From an uncultured Collinsella sp. (GTDB lineage: Bacteria; Actinomycetota; Coriobacteriia; Coriobacteriales; Coriobacteriaceae), in contig CAUGGC010000006.1 in the NCBI GenBank assembly GCA_959599095.1, positions 1-64,000 on the forward strand: a stretch of DNA of 64,000 nucleotides, read 5' to 3'. Both the position numbers and the translations under genes were made by a program. The notes beneath the pieces were generated by a model. The model had not been told where the DNA came from, made no database searches, and saw only the letters and a program-made list of their open reading frames with translations. This document shows positions 1 to 8,428 of this stretch, one piece after another. Each line of letters begins with the position of its first letter. Positions within the stretch are counted from its first letter, which is position 1.

Positions 1-48
1 TGCAGCAGGGGCTCTCAATGTTTTTATGTCCTGCTCATATCGTCTCTG

Positions 49-79
49 CCGGCAGTTAAGGAACGTCCCTAAGTGCCGG
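49..79. repeat. imperfect palindrome before the first gene
   Basis: Arms at 49-62 and 66-79 pair at 12 of 14 positions around a 3-base loop (outer arm CCGGCA / TGCCGG). It lies immediately upstream of the ribosome binding site of the CPBP gene. It may be the terminator of a gene outside the window or one of the short intergenic palindromes seen elsewhere here. Confidence 0.45.
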
Positions 80-96
80 GTTTTGAGGAGGTTGGC

Positions 97-1011
97 ATGC
101 TCAATGCGATGATTTGGGCGCTTGCCTGTTTTGGTGTTGTTGCTGCCGATATTGCCCTGAGCATGGTTCTGTTTTCAGTTCTCGATGCCGTGTCGGTGCT
201 GACGGGCTATCCGATCGACAATCTCGATATCCAATGGTTCCAGGCTGCCGCTCAGACGGCGTCATTTTTGATGGCGCTGCTGTGGTGGCGCTATCTGTGG
301 CCCCGCTCCTTCATGGCGCGCCGGCAAGGCGAACGCCCACTCGGCGGGGGAGCAGGCGCGGCATGGAAGCGCATTGCCTGCGTTGTCGTGATCGGCCTAT
401 CCATGCAGGTGGTCATTAGCTACCTATGCGACGGCGTACTGTCGCTGCTGCCCGAGGTCGCGGCAGACTATAGCGAGCTCGTCGAGGAGACGGGCATGGG
501 CGATACCAGCCTTCTTGCTGTCTTGACCACAGTGCTCGGCGCTCCGTTTTGCGAAGAGCTCCTGGTGCGCGGCATCATCTTTGAGTTTTCGCTGCGTGCG
601 TTTAATCCACAGTGCCGTTCGTTCTGGAAGCGCCGGCGCCGCGCGAACGCGCAGGACGGCGCCATAGTGCCCTGGGCGGCCCCGAGTACCTGGGGCGTCG
701 CCGCGGCAATCGTGCTGCAGGCGGCGGTCTTCGGCTTTATGCACATGAACTGGGTGCAGGGCTGCTACGCGGGCGCTGCCGGCCTCATTTTTGGTTGGGT
801 ACTCGTGACCACCGGAAAGCTTCGCTACACGATTCTGCTGCACTTTGCGTTTAATGCCGGGTCGTATCTCATGGGGCTGCTGTGGTTTGTGGGCACACCG
901 CTCGACGTTGTGGTCACGGTTGGCATCGCCGGCTTTGTGCTGGTAGAGGCGATGCGCTCGCTGCTTCGATTGCGCATTCCCGTGTCGCGCGAAGCTGATC
1001 GGTCTGAGTAA
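97..1011 (+). CDS. CPBP family intramembrane metalloprotease
   Basis: A 304-residue multi-pass membrane protein of the CPBP/Abi family, relatives of the CAAX-processing enzyme Rce1. Three family motifs are visible in order: EELLVR near residues 152-157 (the EExxxR signature), FGFMHMN near 212-218 (FxxxH) and HFAFN at 249-253 (HxxxN). Together these form the metal and catalytic centre within the membrane, so the protein is probably active. I place the start at the ATG at 97 because GAGGAGGT at 85-92 is well spaced for it; an in-frame GTG at 73 has no good site. Family members process prenylated proteins or modify bacteriocin sensitivity; the substrate here is unknown. It has no co-directional neighbour, since the next gene faces it. 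Confidence 0.88.
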   Translation: MLNAMIWALACFGVVAADIALSMVLFSVLDAVSVLTGYPIDNLDIQWFQAAAQTASFLMALLWWRYLWPRSFMARRQGERPLGGGAGAAWKRIACVVVIGLSMQVVISYLCDGVLSLLPEVAADYSELVEETGMGDTSLLAVLTTVLGAPFCEELLVRGIIFEFSLRAFNPQCRSFWKRRRRANAQDGAIVPWAAPSTWGVAAAIVLQAAVFGFMHMNWVQGCYAGAAGLIFGWVLVTTGKLRYTILLHFAFNAGSYLMGLLWFVGTPLDVVVTVGIAGFVLVEAMRSLLRLRIPVSREADRSE

Positions 1012-1019
1012 TAACGCCT

Positions 1020-2012
1020 TTAATTAGACCGATGCGTCCTGAACGCACCTGGCGTTTCGCCGAATGCTTCTTTAAATTTTGAGTAAAAGAATGACATGTT
1101 GGAGATGCCGACTTTTCGGGCTACATACTGCACGCTGCGCTCGGTGTTATTGAGAAGATATGCCGCCTCTGTGAGCTGCTGGTTGAGCTTGATTTGCGAA
1201 AACGTTTTGCCGGTTTTTTGCTTGATCAAGCTGCTGAGATAGCTGGTGCTATAACCCGTATCGCTCGCAATGCTTTCGAGTGTGCAGTCGCCGTAGCTTC
1301 GCTCAATATGATTCAGAATCGACACGATGCGTTCGTCCGACATGATCGCCTGGTTATCAGTTGCGGAGCGTCGGTACAGTCCTCGAATGAGAACAAGGAA
1401 TAGGCTGACGGCGAGGTGCCTCATGAGTTCATTGGAATAGGCATCTTTAAAGTGATATTCGATAAAGAGCATCTCGATGAGGCGTCGCGCATGTCGGGCG
1501 TATTCCTCTGGAAGAATGAGATATTTTCGGGCCTCGCGGTTTTTGGACACAAAATCAAATAGAAGATTCGTTAATGGTGACGCGCCGGGTAGCTGGCTCA
1601 GGAACAACGAATCGAACATTTCTTTTTTGAAGACGATCGAAATGACGATATCATGCTCGCCCTTAACGTATGGAACGCTTCTGACTACGCCGGTGTTGCA
1701 AATGAGCACATCACCCTTTTTAAGGAGCAGTGACCGTCCGTTGACGATAAACGTGCAGACGCCGTCGTACACGTAGTTAAGCTCCATATCCCGATTGATA
1801 TGAGGAGGAATATCGGTAAAGCGCGACTCCTTGATAAGGCCCACGGGGTTTTCGTCGAGAGTTTCTTTCCAATCAAACAGATAGACCTCTTCGCCGTTAA
1901 TGGTTGTGGTTTCCACCCTGTTATATCGCGGGCTGAGCTCTCCCGGATGTGTGCGATGCCACTCTTCGGTCTCGGTATGCGTATAGAGCAGCTGTTTGAG
2001 ATTCGAATCCAT
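1020..2012 (-). CDS. AraC family transcriptional regulator with cupin sensor domain
   Basis: About 330 residues. The N-terminal half is a cupin-type sensor, recognisable by a DIPPHINRDMELNYVYDG stretch and a following GDVLICN turn, as in carbohydrate-responsive AraC proteins. The C-terminal ~100 residues hold two helix-turn-helix units of the AraC/XylS type (DTGYSTSYLSSLIKQKTG, then VARKVGISNMSFFYSKFKEA). It is divergent from the 6-phospho-beta-glucosidase and EIIBC genes and shares their upstream region, so it probably controls that cassette in response to a sugar ligand. The ATG at 2012 was preferred over an in-frame TTG at 2024; neither has a strong ribosome binding site. The ligand is not predictable from the sequence. 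Confidence 0.85.
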   Translation of the reverse strand: MDSNLKQLLYTHTETEEWHRTHPGELSPRYNRVETTTINGEEVYLFDWKETLDENPVGLIKESRFTDIPPHINRDMELNYVYDGVCTFIVNGRSLLLKKGDVLICNTGVVRSVPYVKGEHDIVISIVFKKEMFDSLFLSQLPGASPLTNLLFDFVSKNREARKYLILPEEYARHARRLIEMLFIEYHFKDAYSNELMRHLAVSLFLVLIRGLYRRSATDNQAIMSDERIVSILNHIERSYGDCTLESIASDTGYSTSYLSSLIKQKTGKTFSQIKLNQQLTEAAYLLNNTERSVQYVARKVGISNMSFFYSKFKEAFGETPGAFRTHRSN

Positions 2013-2056
2013 GGGGTGTTCCAAGGGTGAACGGTAGAATCGATGCCTTAAACGGT

Positions 2057-2084
2057 ATTATATCTAAAAAAATGTTATAAACAA
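2057..2084 (-). promoter_or_regulatory. promoter of the AraC-type regulator
   Basis: On the minus strand a perfect TATAAT -10 box (2057-2062) lies 16 bases from a TTGTTT -35 box (2079-2084). It sits about 45 bases upstream of the regulator's ATG, in the AT-rich gap shared with the divergent beta-glucoside genes. A partly cre-like stretch around AAACGCTTTC (2083-2092) overlaps the -35 side and could be an operator. Confidence 0.6.
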
Positions 2085-2165
2085 ACGCTTTCTATGCGAT
2101 ATCTTATGCATCTTGTTCTTCCTAGTATTGGGTTATCCGCTGGAGCATCCGATCAAGGAGGGCAA

Positions 2166-3644
2166 ATGAGTAAGTTAAAACATGGGTTTGACTCCGACTT
2201 TTTATGGGGCGGAGCCATATCGTGCTCGCAGGCCGATGGCGCCTGGAATGAGGGCGGAAAGGGAAAGTCGACGCAGGATTGTCGATGGCTGGATGGTACC
2301 TGGACTCATGACCAGATTGAGGACAAGCATCAAAACAACCCCTTCTGCCATGACGAACTAATGAACGCTCTCGCAGATGATGGTGTTGAGTTCTACCCGT
2401 TTAGGCGCGGTAACGACTTCTATCATCATTACCGTGAGGACATCGCGCTTTTTGCGGAGATGGGCCTCAAGCTGTTCCGCACTTCTATTTGCTGGAGCCG
2501 AATCTATCCTAACGGAGATGATCTTGAGCCTAACCGCGAAGGCATCGAGTGGTATCGAAGCATGCTGGGTGAGTGCAAAAAGCACGGCATTAAAACCTTC
2601 GTCACCATGCTCCACTATGACATCCCGGTAAATCTTGTCACCACATATGGGGGATGGAAGAATCGCAAGACGATTGATTTCTTCGCCCGCTATGTCGAGA
2701 CAATCGTTACGGAATTGGGCGATCTGGTCGATTTCTGGCTGCCTTTTAACGAGTTCAATGCAGCGCGTTTTTCGCCTTGGGACGGGGTCTGTCTGGTCAA
2801 AGACGAAGAGGGGGAGAACTTCGATCGAGCCATCTTCCAGTGCCTGCACCACGAGTTCGTTGCCAATGCGCGTGCCGTCGAGATTGTCCATCGTCTTTCG
2901 CCCGATACTCCCGTTGGCGGCATGATCGCTCGATTCTGTACGTATCCCGCCACCTGCCGTCCCGAAGATAACATGCAGGCTATTCACGACGACCAGTATT
3001 CCAACTGGTTCTATACGGACGTGATGGCTCGTGGAAAATACCCCGCTTATATGAATCGCTATTTCGATGCGTGTGATATCGAGATTCAAATGGAACCGGG
3101 CGATGAAGAGCTCATCGCTCGCAACACGGTCGACTTCCTGGCCTTTTCGTACTACTTTTCCCAGGTATCCACCTGCGATCAGGGATGGGAGAAGACTGCG
3201 GGTAATCTGGTCATGGCAAACAAGAACCCTTATCTCGAGACGAGTGAGTGGGGCTGGCAGCTCGATCCCATTGGCCTGAGGGTTACCCTTAACCAGATGT
3301 ATGACCGCTATGGGCTGCCTCTGTATATCGCCGAGAACGGCCTCGGTACATCTGATGTAGTCGAGGAGGATGGCAGCATCCACGACGAGTATCGAATCGA
3401 TTATTTGCGCCAGCACATAAAGTGCCTTAAAGAAGCGGTGATCGATGGCGTTGACGTGCGCGGATACATGATCTGGGGATTCATTGACCTTGTTGCCTGC
3501 GGTCCTCTTACGATGGACAAGCGCTACGGGCTTATCTATGTCGATCTGGATAATTGCGGCAACGGCACTGCGGAGCGCTCGCGTAAAGACTCTTTCTATT
3601 GGTATCAGAAATGTATCGCCACTAATGGCGAGGATCTTGGGTAG
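2166..3644 (+). CDS. GH1 6-phospho-beta-glucosidase
   Basis: A 492-residue glycoside hydrolase family 1 enzyme, cytoplasmic, cleaving 6-phospho-beta-glucosides delivered by a PTS. The general acid/base is E196 in FNEFN and the nucleophile is E390 in IAENG. The C-terminal DKRYGLIYVD and RKDSFYWYQK stretches match the phosphate-binding end of the 6-phospho-glucosidases rather than plain beta-glucosidases. The ATG at 2166 has AAGGAGG at 2155-2161; an in-frame ATG 24 codons upstream would add an unlikely N-terminus. The stop is followed within about a dozen bases by the PTS EIIBC gene, so the two are one operon, probably controlled by the divergent AraC protein. The exact glucoside (cellobiose, salicin, arbutin) is not determined. 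Confidence 0.9.
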   Translation: MSKLKHGFDSDFLWGGAISCSQADGAWNEGGKGKSTQDCRWLDGTWTHDQIEDKHQNNPFCHDELMNALADDGVEFYPFRRGNDFYHHYREDIALFAEMGLKLFRTSICWSRIYPNGDDLEPNREGIEWYRSMLGECKKHGIKTFVTMLHYDIPVNLVTTYGGWKNRKTIDFFARYVETIVTELGDLVDFWLPFNEFNAARFSPWDGVCLVKDEEGENFDRAIFQCLHHEFVANARAVEIVHRLSPDTPVGGMIARFCTYPATCRPEDNMQAIHDDQYSNWFYTDVMARGKYPAYMNRYFDACDIEIQMEPGDEELIARNTVDFLAFSYYFSQVSTCDQGWEKTAGNLVMANKNPYLETSEWGWQLDPIGLRVTLNQMYDRYGLPLYIAENGLGTSDVVEEDGSIHDEYRIDYLRQHIKCLKEAVIDGVDVRGYMIWGFIDLVACGPLTMDKRYGLIYVDLDNCGNGTAERSRKDSFYWYQKCIATNGEDLG

Positions 3645-3655
3645 GAGTGATTGTC

Positions 3656-5026
3656 GTGGCAGACAAGAAGGAACTGGCCGCTCGTGTCCTCGAGCTCGTG
3701 GGCGGCGCCGATAACGTTGTTATGGCAACGCACTGCATTACAAGGCTCAGATTCAACCTGAAGGACGATAGCAAGGCAGACCTGGAGGCCCTTAAGACGC
3801 TTGACGGCGCCTTGGGCGCGCAGGTTAAAGACGGACAGTGGCAAGTTATCATCGGCGCCAGCGTGGGGTCGGTATATGACGAATTGGAGCCCATGCTAGG
3901 TGACAGGATGGGTGGCGAGGTCTCCGCCGACGCCGAGCAGCCTGAGCTCCAAAAAGGTTCGGCTCGCGTATTCGATATCATCACCGGCATCTTTTCCGCT
4001 ATCATTCCCGCACTGGTGGCGGGAGGCATCGTAAAGGGCATCCTGGCTGCTATCGCGGCTTTTGGAATCGACACGGGTGCCGGCGACTTTGCGATATTCA
4101 ATATGATTTCGGATATCCCGTTCTACTTCTTGCCGTTTTTGCTGGCAATGTCTACAGCTGATAAGTTCCGGGTCAACCGTTCGCTTGCGCTTTGTGTTGC
4201 CGGATCGCTGATGTACCCGACCATTGTCAACGCTGTCGGTACGGGCGAGACGCCCCTTGCGCTGTTCGGTTTTGCGGTGCCGATTTTTAGCTACGCCGAT
4301 TCCGTGTTCCCGGTTATCTTTGGCGTCATTGGCTTGTCTTTTGTATATCGTGCAATCGACAAAGTCGTGCCGGATCTTTTTAAGCTCGTTGTCGTTCCGG
4401 CGCTCTCCCTTGCTATCGTGATTCCCGTCAACCTGTTTGTGCTCGCTCCGATTGGTGCCTGGTGCGGTCTTGGTCTTGCCAACGGTATCGTTTGGCTATT
4501 CTCGACGTTAGGCCCCGTTGCCGGTTTTCTGCTGGGCTTCTTTATGCCGCTTATCGTGCTCTTCGGCATGCATCAGTCAACGAGCCCTATCCAGATTTCC
4601 AATATCGCAACGCTTGGGTATGACTATCTGCTCCCGATCTCTTTCTGCCATAACCTCGCCGAAAGCGGTGCGTCTTTTGGTGCAGCCCTGCGCATGACCG
4701 ACGAAAAGCTCAAGTCCGCTGCAATGACGTGCGCCTTCTCAGCATTTATGGGAATTTCCGAGCCCGCCTTGTTTACCGTTCAGGTTCCTAACAGGACTCC
4801 GCTTATCGCTGCGATGATTGCGGATGGCATTGGCGGTGCGCTTACCGTTGTTCTCGGCGCAAAGTGCTTCGGCTTTGTTATGCCCGGCATTACCTCGTTG
4901 CCCGTTTATGCCGATCCAAGCGGCAATCCCATGAACCTGATCATGATTATCGTCTGCATCGCTTTGACTTGGGTTATCTCTGCGGCGCTCTCGTTTGCGC
5001 TCTATGGTCGTTTCGACAAAAAGTAA
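3656..5026 (+). CDS. PTS beta-glucoside-type EIIBC component
   Basis: A 456-residue sugar phosphotransferase permease. The N-terminal EIIB domain carries the phosphorylated cysteine C27 in THCITRLRF; from about residue 105 to the end is the EIIC membrane domain with about ten hydrophobic segments and the GISEP (GIxE) sugar-site motif near residue 366. It imports and phosphorylates a beta-glucoside, which the adjacent 6-phospho-beta-glucosidase then cleaves. No EIIA domain is fused and none is encoded nearby, so phosphate must come from an EIIA elsewhere. I chose the GTG at 3656 because GTAGGAG at 3641-3647 is correctly spaced; a GTG at 3647 would overlap that site. Confidence 0.9.
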   Translation: MADKKELAARVLELVGGADNVVMATHCITRLRFNLKDDSKADLEALKTLDGALGAQVKDGQWQVIIGASVGSVYDELEPMLGDRMGGEVSADAEQPELQKGSARVFDIITGIFSAIIPALVAGGIVKGILAAIAAFGIDTGAGDFAIFNMISDIPFYFLPFLLAMSTADKFRVNRSLALCVAGSLMYPTIVNAVGTGETPLALFGFAVPIFSYADSVFPVIFGVIGLSFVYRAIDKVVPDLFKLVVVPALSLAIVIPVNLFVLAPIGAWCGLGLANGIVWLFSTLGPVAGFLLGFFMPLIVLFGMHQSTSPIQISNIATLGYDYLLPISFCHNLAESGASFGAALRMTDEKLKSAAMTCAFSAFMGISEPALFTVQVPNRTPLIAAMIADGIGGALTVVLGAKCFGFVMPGITSLPVYADPSGNPMNLIMIIVCIALTWVISAALSFALYGRFDKK

Positions 5027-5055
5027 CGACGTTTTGAGATAGACAATATTAATCG

Positions 5056-5106
5056 GCCGCTCGCCGGGGAATCGTTCTGCGACGCCCCAGCGAGCGGCAT
5101 TTTATT
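5056..5106 (+). terminator. terminator of the beta-glucoside operon
   Basis: A stem of GCCGCTCGC (5056-5064) with GCGAGCGGC (5090-5098), extended by GGGG/CCCC after one mismatch, is followed by ATTTTATT. It lies 30 bases after the EIIBC stop and before the converging radical SAM gene. Confidence 0.8.
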
Positions 5107-5152
5107 GGTGGGGCGTGTCGTGTCGCCAACGGCGGCATGCCGCCTCGCCGCG

Positions 5153-7294
5153 CTAGTTGCGTCTGCCGCCTCCGTTGGCGCCCTGACGCCCCTGTGCCGC
5201 GCGATTGCGACCGGCAGTGTTCTGCGCGCGGGACATACCGCCGTGACCCTTGCTGCCCTTGGGCCCCTTGCCGGCGGCGCCACCGTGGGCCTTGCCGCCC
5301 TTCTTGCCGGTGCCATGCCCACCGCCGGCAGACGTCTCGCCCGGGCGTGGCGGCACGGGGCGAATCAGGCAATGCTTGGTATAGCCGATCAGATCACGAC
5401 GCCCGGCCTTCTCTAGCGCCTCGCGCACCAGCTTGTAGTTCTCGGGCTTGCGATACTGGATGAGCGCGCGCTGCATGGCCTTCTCATGCGGGTCGCGCGC
5501 CACGTAGATCGGCTGCATGGTGCGCGGATCTACACCGGTGTAGTACATGCAGGTCGACATGGTGGACGGGGTGGGGTAGAAGTCCTGTACCTGCTCGGGC
5601 ATGTAGCCCATGTCGCGCACGGCTTCGGCAAGGTCCACGGCTTCCTTCATGGTTGAACCAGGGTGGCTCGAGATCAGATACGGCACCACGTACTGCTTGA
5701 GTCCGTATTCGCGATTCAAGCGTTCAAATTTACGGCAGAATGCGTCGTAGACAGCTCGGCTCGGCTTGCCCATCACGGACAGCACCGCGTCGCTCACGTG
5801 CTCGGGCGCTACGCGCAGCTGGCCCGAGACATGGTGTTCCAGCAGCTCGCGTAAAAACTCGTCCGAGGCATCGGCCATGGTGTAGTCAAAACGGATGCCG
5901 CTGCGCACGAAGACCTTTTTGACGCCCGGCAGCTGGCGCAGGTCGCGCAACAGCTGCGTGTAGCCGCTTTCGTCGACCACCATGTTCTTGCACACGCTCG
6001 GCCACAGACAGCGCTTGTTCTTGCACACGCCGTGCTTGAGCTGCTTGTCGCAGGCGGGACGGCTAAAGTTGGCCGTCGGTCCGCCTACGTCGTTGATGTA
6101 GCCCTTAAACTCGGGATCGCGCGTGAGCAGCTCTGCCTCGCGCATGATCGAGTCGTGGCTGCGCATCTGCAACACGCGACCTTGGTGGAAGGTGAGGGCG
6201 CAAAACGAGCATTCACCAAAGCACCCGCGGTTGGAGCTGATTGAAAACTTGATCTCGGCAAAGGCCGGCACGCCGCCCGCGGCATCGTAGTCGGGATGCC
6301 AATCGCGTGCGTAGGGGAGCTCGGCCACCTCGTCCATCTCATCGGTCGTCAACGTCGCCGACGGCGGGTTCTGCACCACATAGACGCTGTTGGGATAGGG
6401 CTCTACCAGGCGATGTCCGGTGATGGGGTCCATATTCTGCTGTTGCACGTTAAAGCTGCGTGCGTAGTTGAGCTTGTCGGCGGTAAGGTCGTCCCAGCTG
6501 GGTAGCAGGTCGTAGTCGTAGACCTCGTCGAGCGAGCCTGTGCGGTAGACGGTGCCGTTGATATAGGTGATCTGATCGATGGGCAGCCCCGCGTCGAGCG
6601 CGTCGGCAATCTCGACAATCGCGTGCTCGCCCATGCCGTAGATGAGGATGTCGGCGCCCGAGTCGAGCAGCACCGAGCGCTTGAGCTTATCCTGCCAGTA
6701 GTCGTAGTGGGCCAGGCGGCGCAGGCTTGCCTCGATGCCGCCGATGATGATGGGGGCGTCCTTAAACGTCTGGCGGATGAGGTTGCCGTAGACCGTGACG
6801 GCTCGGTTGGGACGGCGCCCCTCCTCGCCACCGGGGGTATAGGCGTCGGTGTGGCGGCGGTGTTTGGTCACCGAATAGTGGTTGACCATGGAGTCCATGT
6901 TGCCGGCACTGACCAAAAAGCCCAGGCGCGGCTCGCCGAGCGCGGTAATGCTGGCGGGGTCGGTCCAGTCGGGCTGGCAGATGATGCCCACCTTGTAGCC
7001 GTGCGCGTCGAGTACGCGGCTGACGATGGCCATGCCAAAGCTGGGATGGTCCACGTAGGCGTCGCCGCAGATGTAGACAAAGTCGCACTGGTCCCAGCCA
7101 CGCGCATCCATGTCGGCGCGGCTGACGGGGAGGAACTTATCGCGGCCCGGTCGCCAGGGGCGGGCGGGCGTCGCTTGGGAATGCTTGGTGCGGGCGACCG
7201 TGGCCTGCGCCTTACCGCCGCGCTTTTGCTGCTGGCCCTGTTTGCCCTGCTGACTGCGCTGGTTGTTCTGAGCGTGCTGAGGCTTTTTTGCCAC
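5153..7294 (-). CDS. YgiQ family radical SAM protein
   Basis: A 713-residue member of the UPF0313/YgiQ family. The radical SAM cluster motif CxxxCxxC is seen as RGCFGECSFC near residues 356-364, preceded by a B12-binding-like N-terminal region and the family's PSWDDL and PYARDWHP stretches. The last ~80 residues are low-complexity, rich in Gly, Lys and Arg, and the first 30 are rich in Gln and Lys; both tails are probably disordered. The start is a GTG at 7294 because GGGAGGG lies just upstream on the minus strand; longer in-frame starts read through the upstream hairpin and lack a site. The biochemical reaction is unknown for the family. Confidence 0.88.
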   Translation of the reverse strand: MAKKPQHAQNNQRSQQGKQGQQQKRGGKAQATVARTKHSQATPARPWRPGRDKFLPVSRADMDARGWDQCDFVYICGDAYVDHPSFGMAIVSRVLDAHGYKVGIICQPDWTDPASITALGEPRLGFLVSAGNMDSMVNHYSVTKHRRHTDAYTPGGEEGRRPNRAVTVYGNLIRQTFKDAPIIIGGIEASLRRLAHYDYWQDKLKRSVLLDSGADILIYGMGEHAIVEIADALDAGLPIDQITYINGTVYRTGSLDEVYDYDLLPSWDDLTADKLNYARSFNVQQQNMDPITGHRLVEPYPNSVYVVQNPPSATLTTDEMDEVAELPYARDWHPDYDAAGGVPAFAEIKFSISSNRGCFGECSFCALTFHQGRVLQMRSHDSIMREAELLTRDPEFKGYINDVGGPTANFSRPACDKQLKHGVCKNKRCLWPSVCKNMVVDESGYTQLLRDLRQLPGVKKVFVRSGIRFDYTMADASDEFLRELLEHHVSGQLRVAPEHVSDAVLSVMGKPSRAVYDAFCRKFERLNREYGLKQYVVPYLISSHPGSTMKEAVDLAEAVRDMGYMPEQVQDFYPTPSTMSTCMYYTGVDPRTMQPIYVARDPHEKAMQRALIQYRKPENYKLVREALEKAGRRDLIGYTKHCLIRPVPPRPGETSAGGGHGTGKKGGKAHGGAAGKGPKGSKGHGGMSRAQNTAGRNRAAQGRQGANGGGRRN

Positions 7295-7332
7295 GATCCC
7301 TCCCGGTGTTTGTATGCTGCACGTAATTGTAA

Positions 7333-7365
7333 CCAGTCTTTTTGGGACGGGGCTAAAAAGACTGG
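7333..7365. repeat. hairpin repeat with GGGACGGGG loop
   Basis: CCAGTCTTTTT (7333-7343) pairs with AAAAAGACTGG (7355-7365) around the loop GGGACGGGGCT. It lies between two divergent genes, which is an odd place for a terminator. A second hairpin with the same G-rich loop but a different stem occurs at 13942-13966. Confidence 0.6.
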
Positions 7366-7546
7366 GGGAGTACATGAGCTGGGGATCGGCGCGTCGATGC
7401 GGGGATCGTTTGTTTCCAGACTGTGTATCTGCGCGTTGGAGAACCCGTCTCGCGCGCACGCCATGTTGTCAATGGGTTACAGTATGAACGGCGGCTATGT
7501 TTCCGCCAACGCACGAGAGAGTCGTCAACAAGGAGGATGCACGACG

Positions 7547-8263
7547 ATGCAGCGTGCCAAACAGATATCGGAGTCTATTGAGCTGGGCATCATCTTGGCG
7601 CTCGCCGGTGGCTTTATGGACGTCTATTCGTACATTGGGCGCGATCATGTTTTCGCCAACGCGCAGACAGGCAACATCCTGCTCGTGGGCGTGAGCATCT
7701 CGGAGGGCAACTGGGCACTTGCGGGACGCTACTTCTTCCCCGTGGTGTCGTTTGCCGTGGGCATTATGCTTGCCGACCTGGTGCATGAGCGGTTTGGCAG
7801 CGTGATTCACTGGCGCCAGGTAACGGTGTTCTTTGAAGCCGTCATCTTGCTGGGCGTGAGCTTTATCCCGGGCGGCAATTTCAACCTGCTCGCCAACTGC
7901 CTCACCTCGTTTGCCTGCGGCATGCAGGTCGAGAGCTTCCGCAAGATCCACGGTCACGGCATCGCTACGACCATGTGCATCGGCAACTTGCGCAACGCGC
8001 TGCAAAACGTGGACGATTACATCATCACCCACAGGCGCGGCTTTTTGGAAAACGGCCTGCTGTACTTTGGCGTGATCTTTACCTTTGTGTTTGGCGCCGT
8101 GTTGGGCAACTGGTGTATTGAGCGCATGGGCCTGCACGCCATCGTCGTGGCGAGCTTGCTGCTGTTTGTCGCGTTTGCCATCATGTTCATCGACCGCGAG
8201 CGCGACTTGCGCTTACGCTGGAAGGTTGCGGCCGAGGCTTGGAAAGAGGGCTGCCGAAAGTAA
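7547..8263 (+). CDS. DUF1275 (YoaK-like) membrane protein
   Basis: A 238-residue integral membrane protein with about six hydrophobic segments. The N-terminal GGFMDVYSYIGRDHVFANAQ stretch followed by TGNILLVG is the hallmark of the DUF1275/YoaK family; a second conserved run is FACGMQVESFRK. The family has no established function. The ATG at 7547 was chosen because AAGGAGG lies at 7530-7536; the frame stays open far upstream but that part is antisense to the radical SAM gene and is not coding. A clear terminator follows the stop, so the gene is probably transcribed alone. Confidence 0.88.
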   Translation: MQRAKQISESIELGIILALAGGFMDVYSYIGRDHVFANAQTGNILLVGVSISEGNWALAGRYFFPVVSFAVGIMLADLVHERFGSVIHWRQVTVFFEAVILLGVSFIPGGNFNLLANCLTSFACGMQVESFRKIHGHGIATTMCIGNLRNALQNVDDYIITHRRGFLENGLLYFGVIFTFVFGAVLGNWCIERMGLHAIVVASLLLFVAFAIMFIDRERDLRLRWKVAAEAWKEGCRK

Positions 8264-8268
8264 CCGAA

Positions 8269-8306
8269 TGCGGCAAAGGGGCTGTCCCTTTGCCGCAATA
8301 TTTTTC
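8269..8306 (+). terminator. terminator of the DUF1275 gene
   Basis: A perfect 12-bp stem, TGCGGCAAAGGG (8269-8280) with CCCTTTGCCGCA (8286-8297), has a 5-base loop and is followed by ATATTTTTC. Confidence 0.85.
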
Positions 8307-8428
8307 ATCGTCTGTTGAAACGCTTTAAATAGTTTGACGTTCTCACGCGTTTTTTGTTTCAAAAGCGTTAGGATGGGACTCATAGCGTGGGGCGTAATGG
8401 ATGCCCCGCACACGATGGGAGGCTATCA

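Noticed and set aside
6623..7546. A 308-codon N-terminal extension of the DUF1275 protein
   Set aside because: Open frame antisense to the radical SAM gene; the true start has AAGGAGG at 7530-7536.
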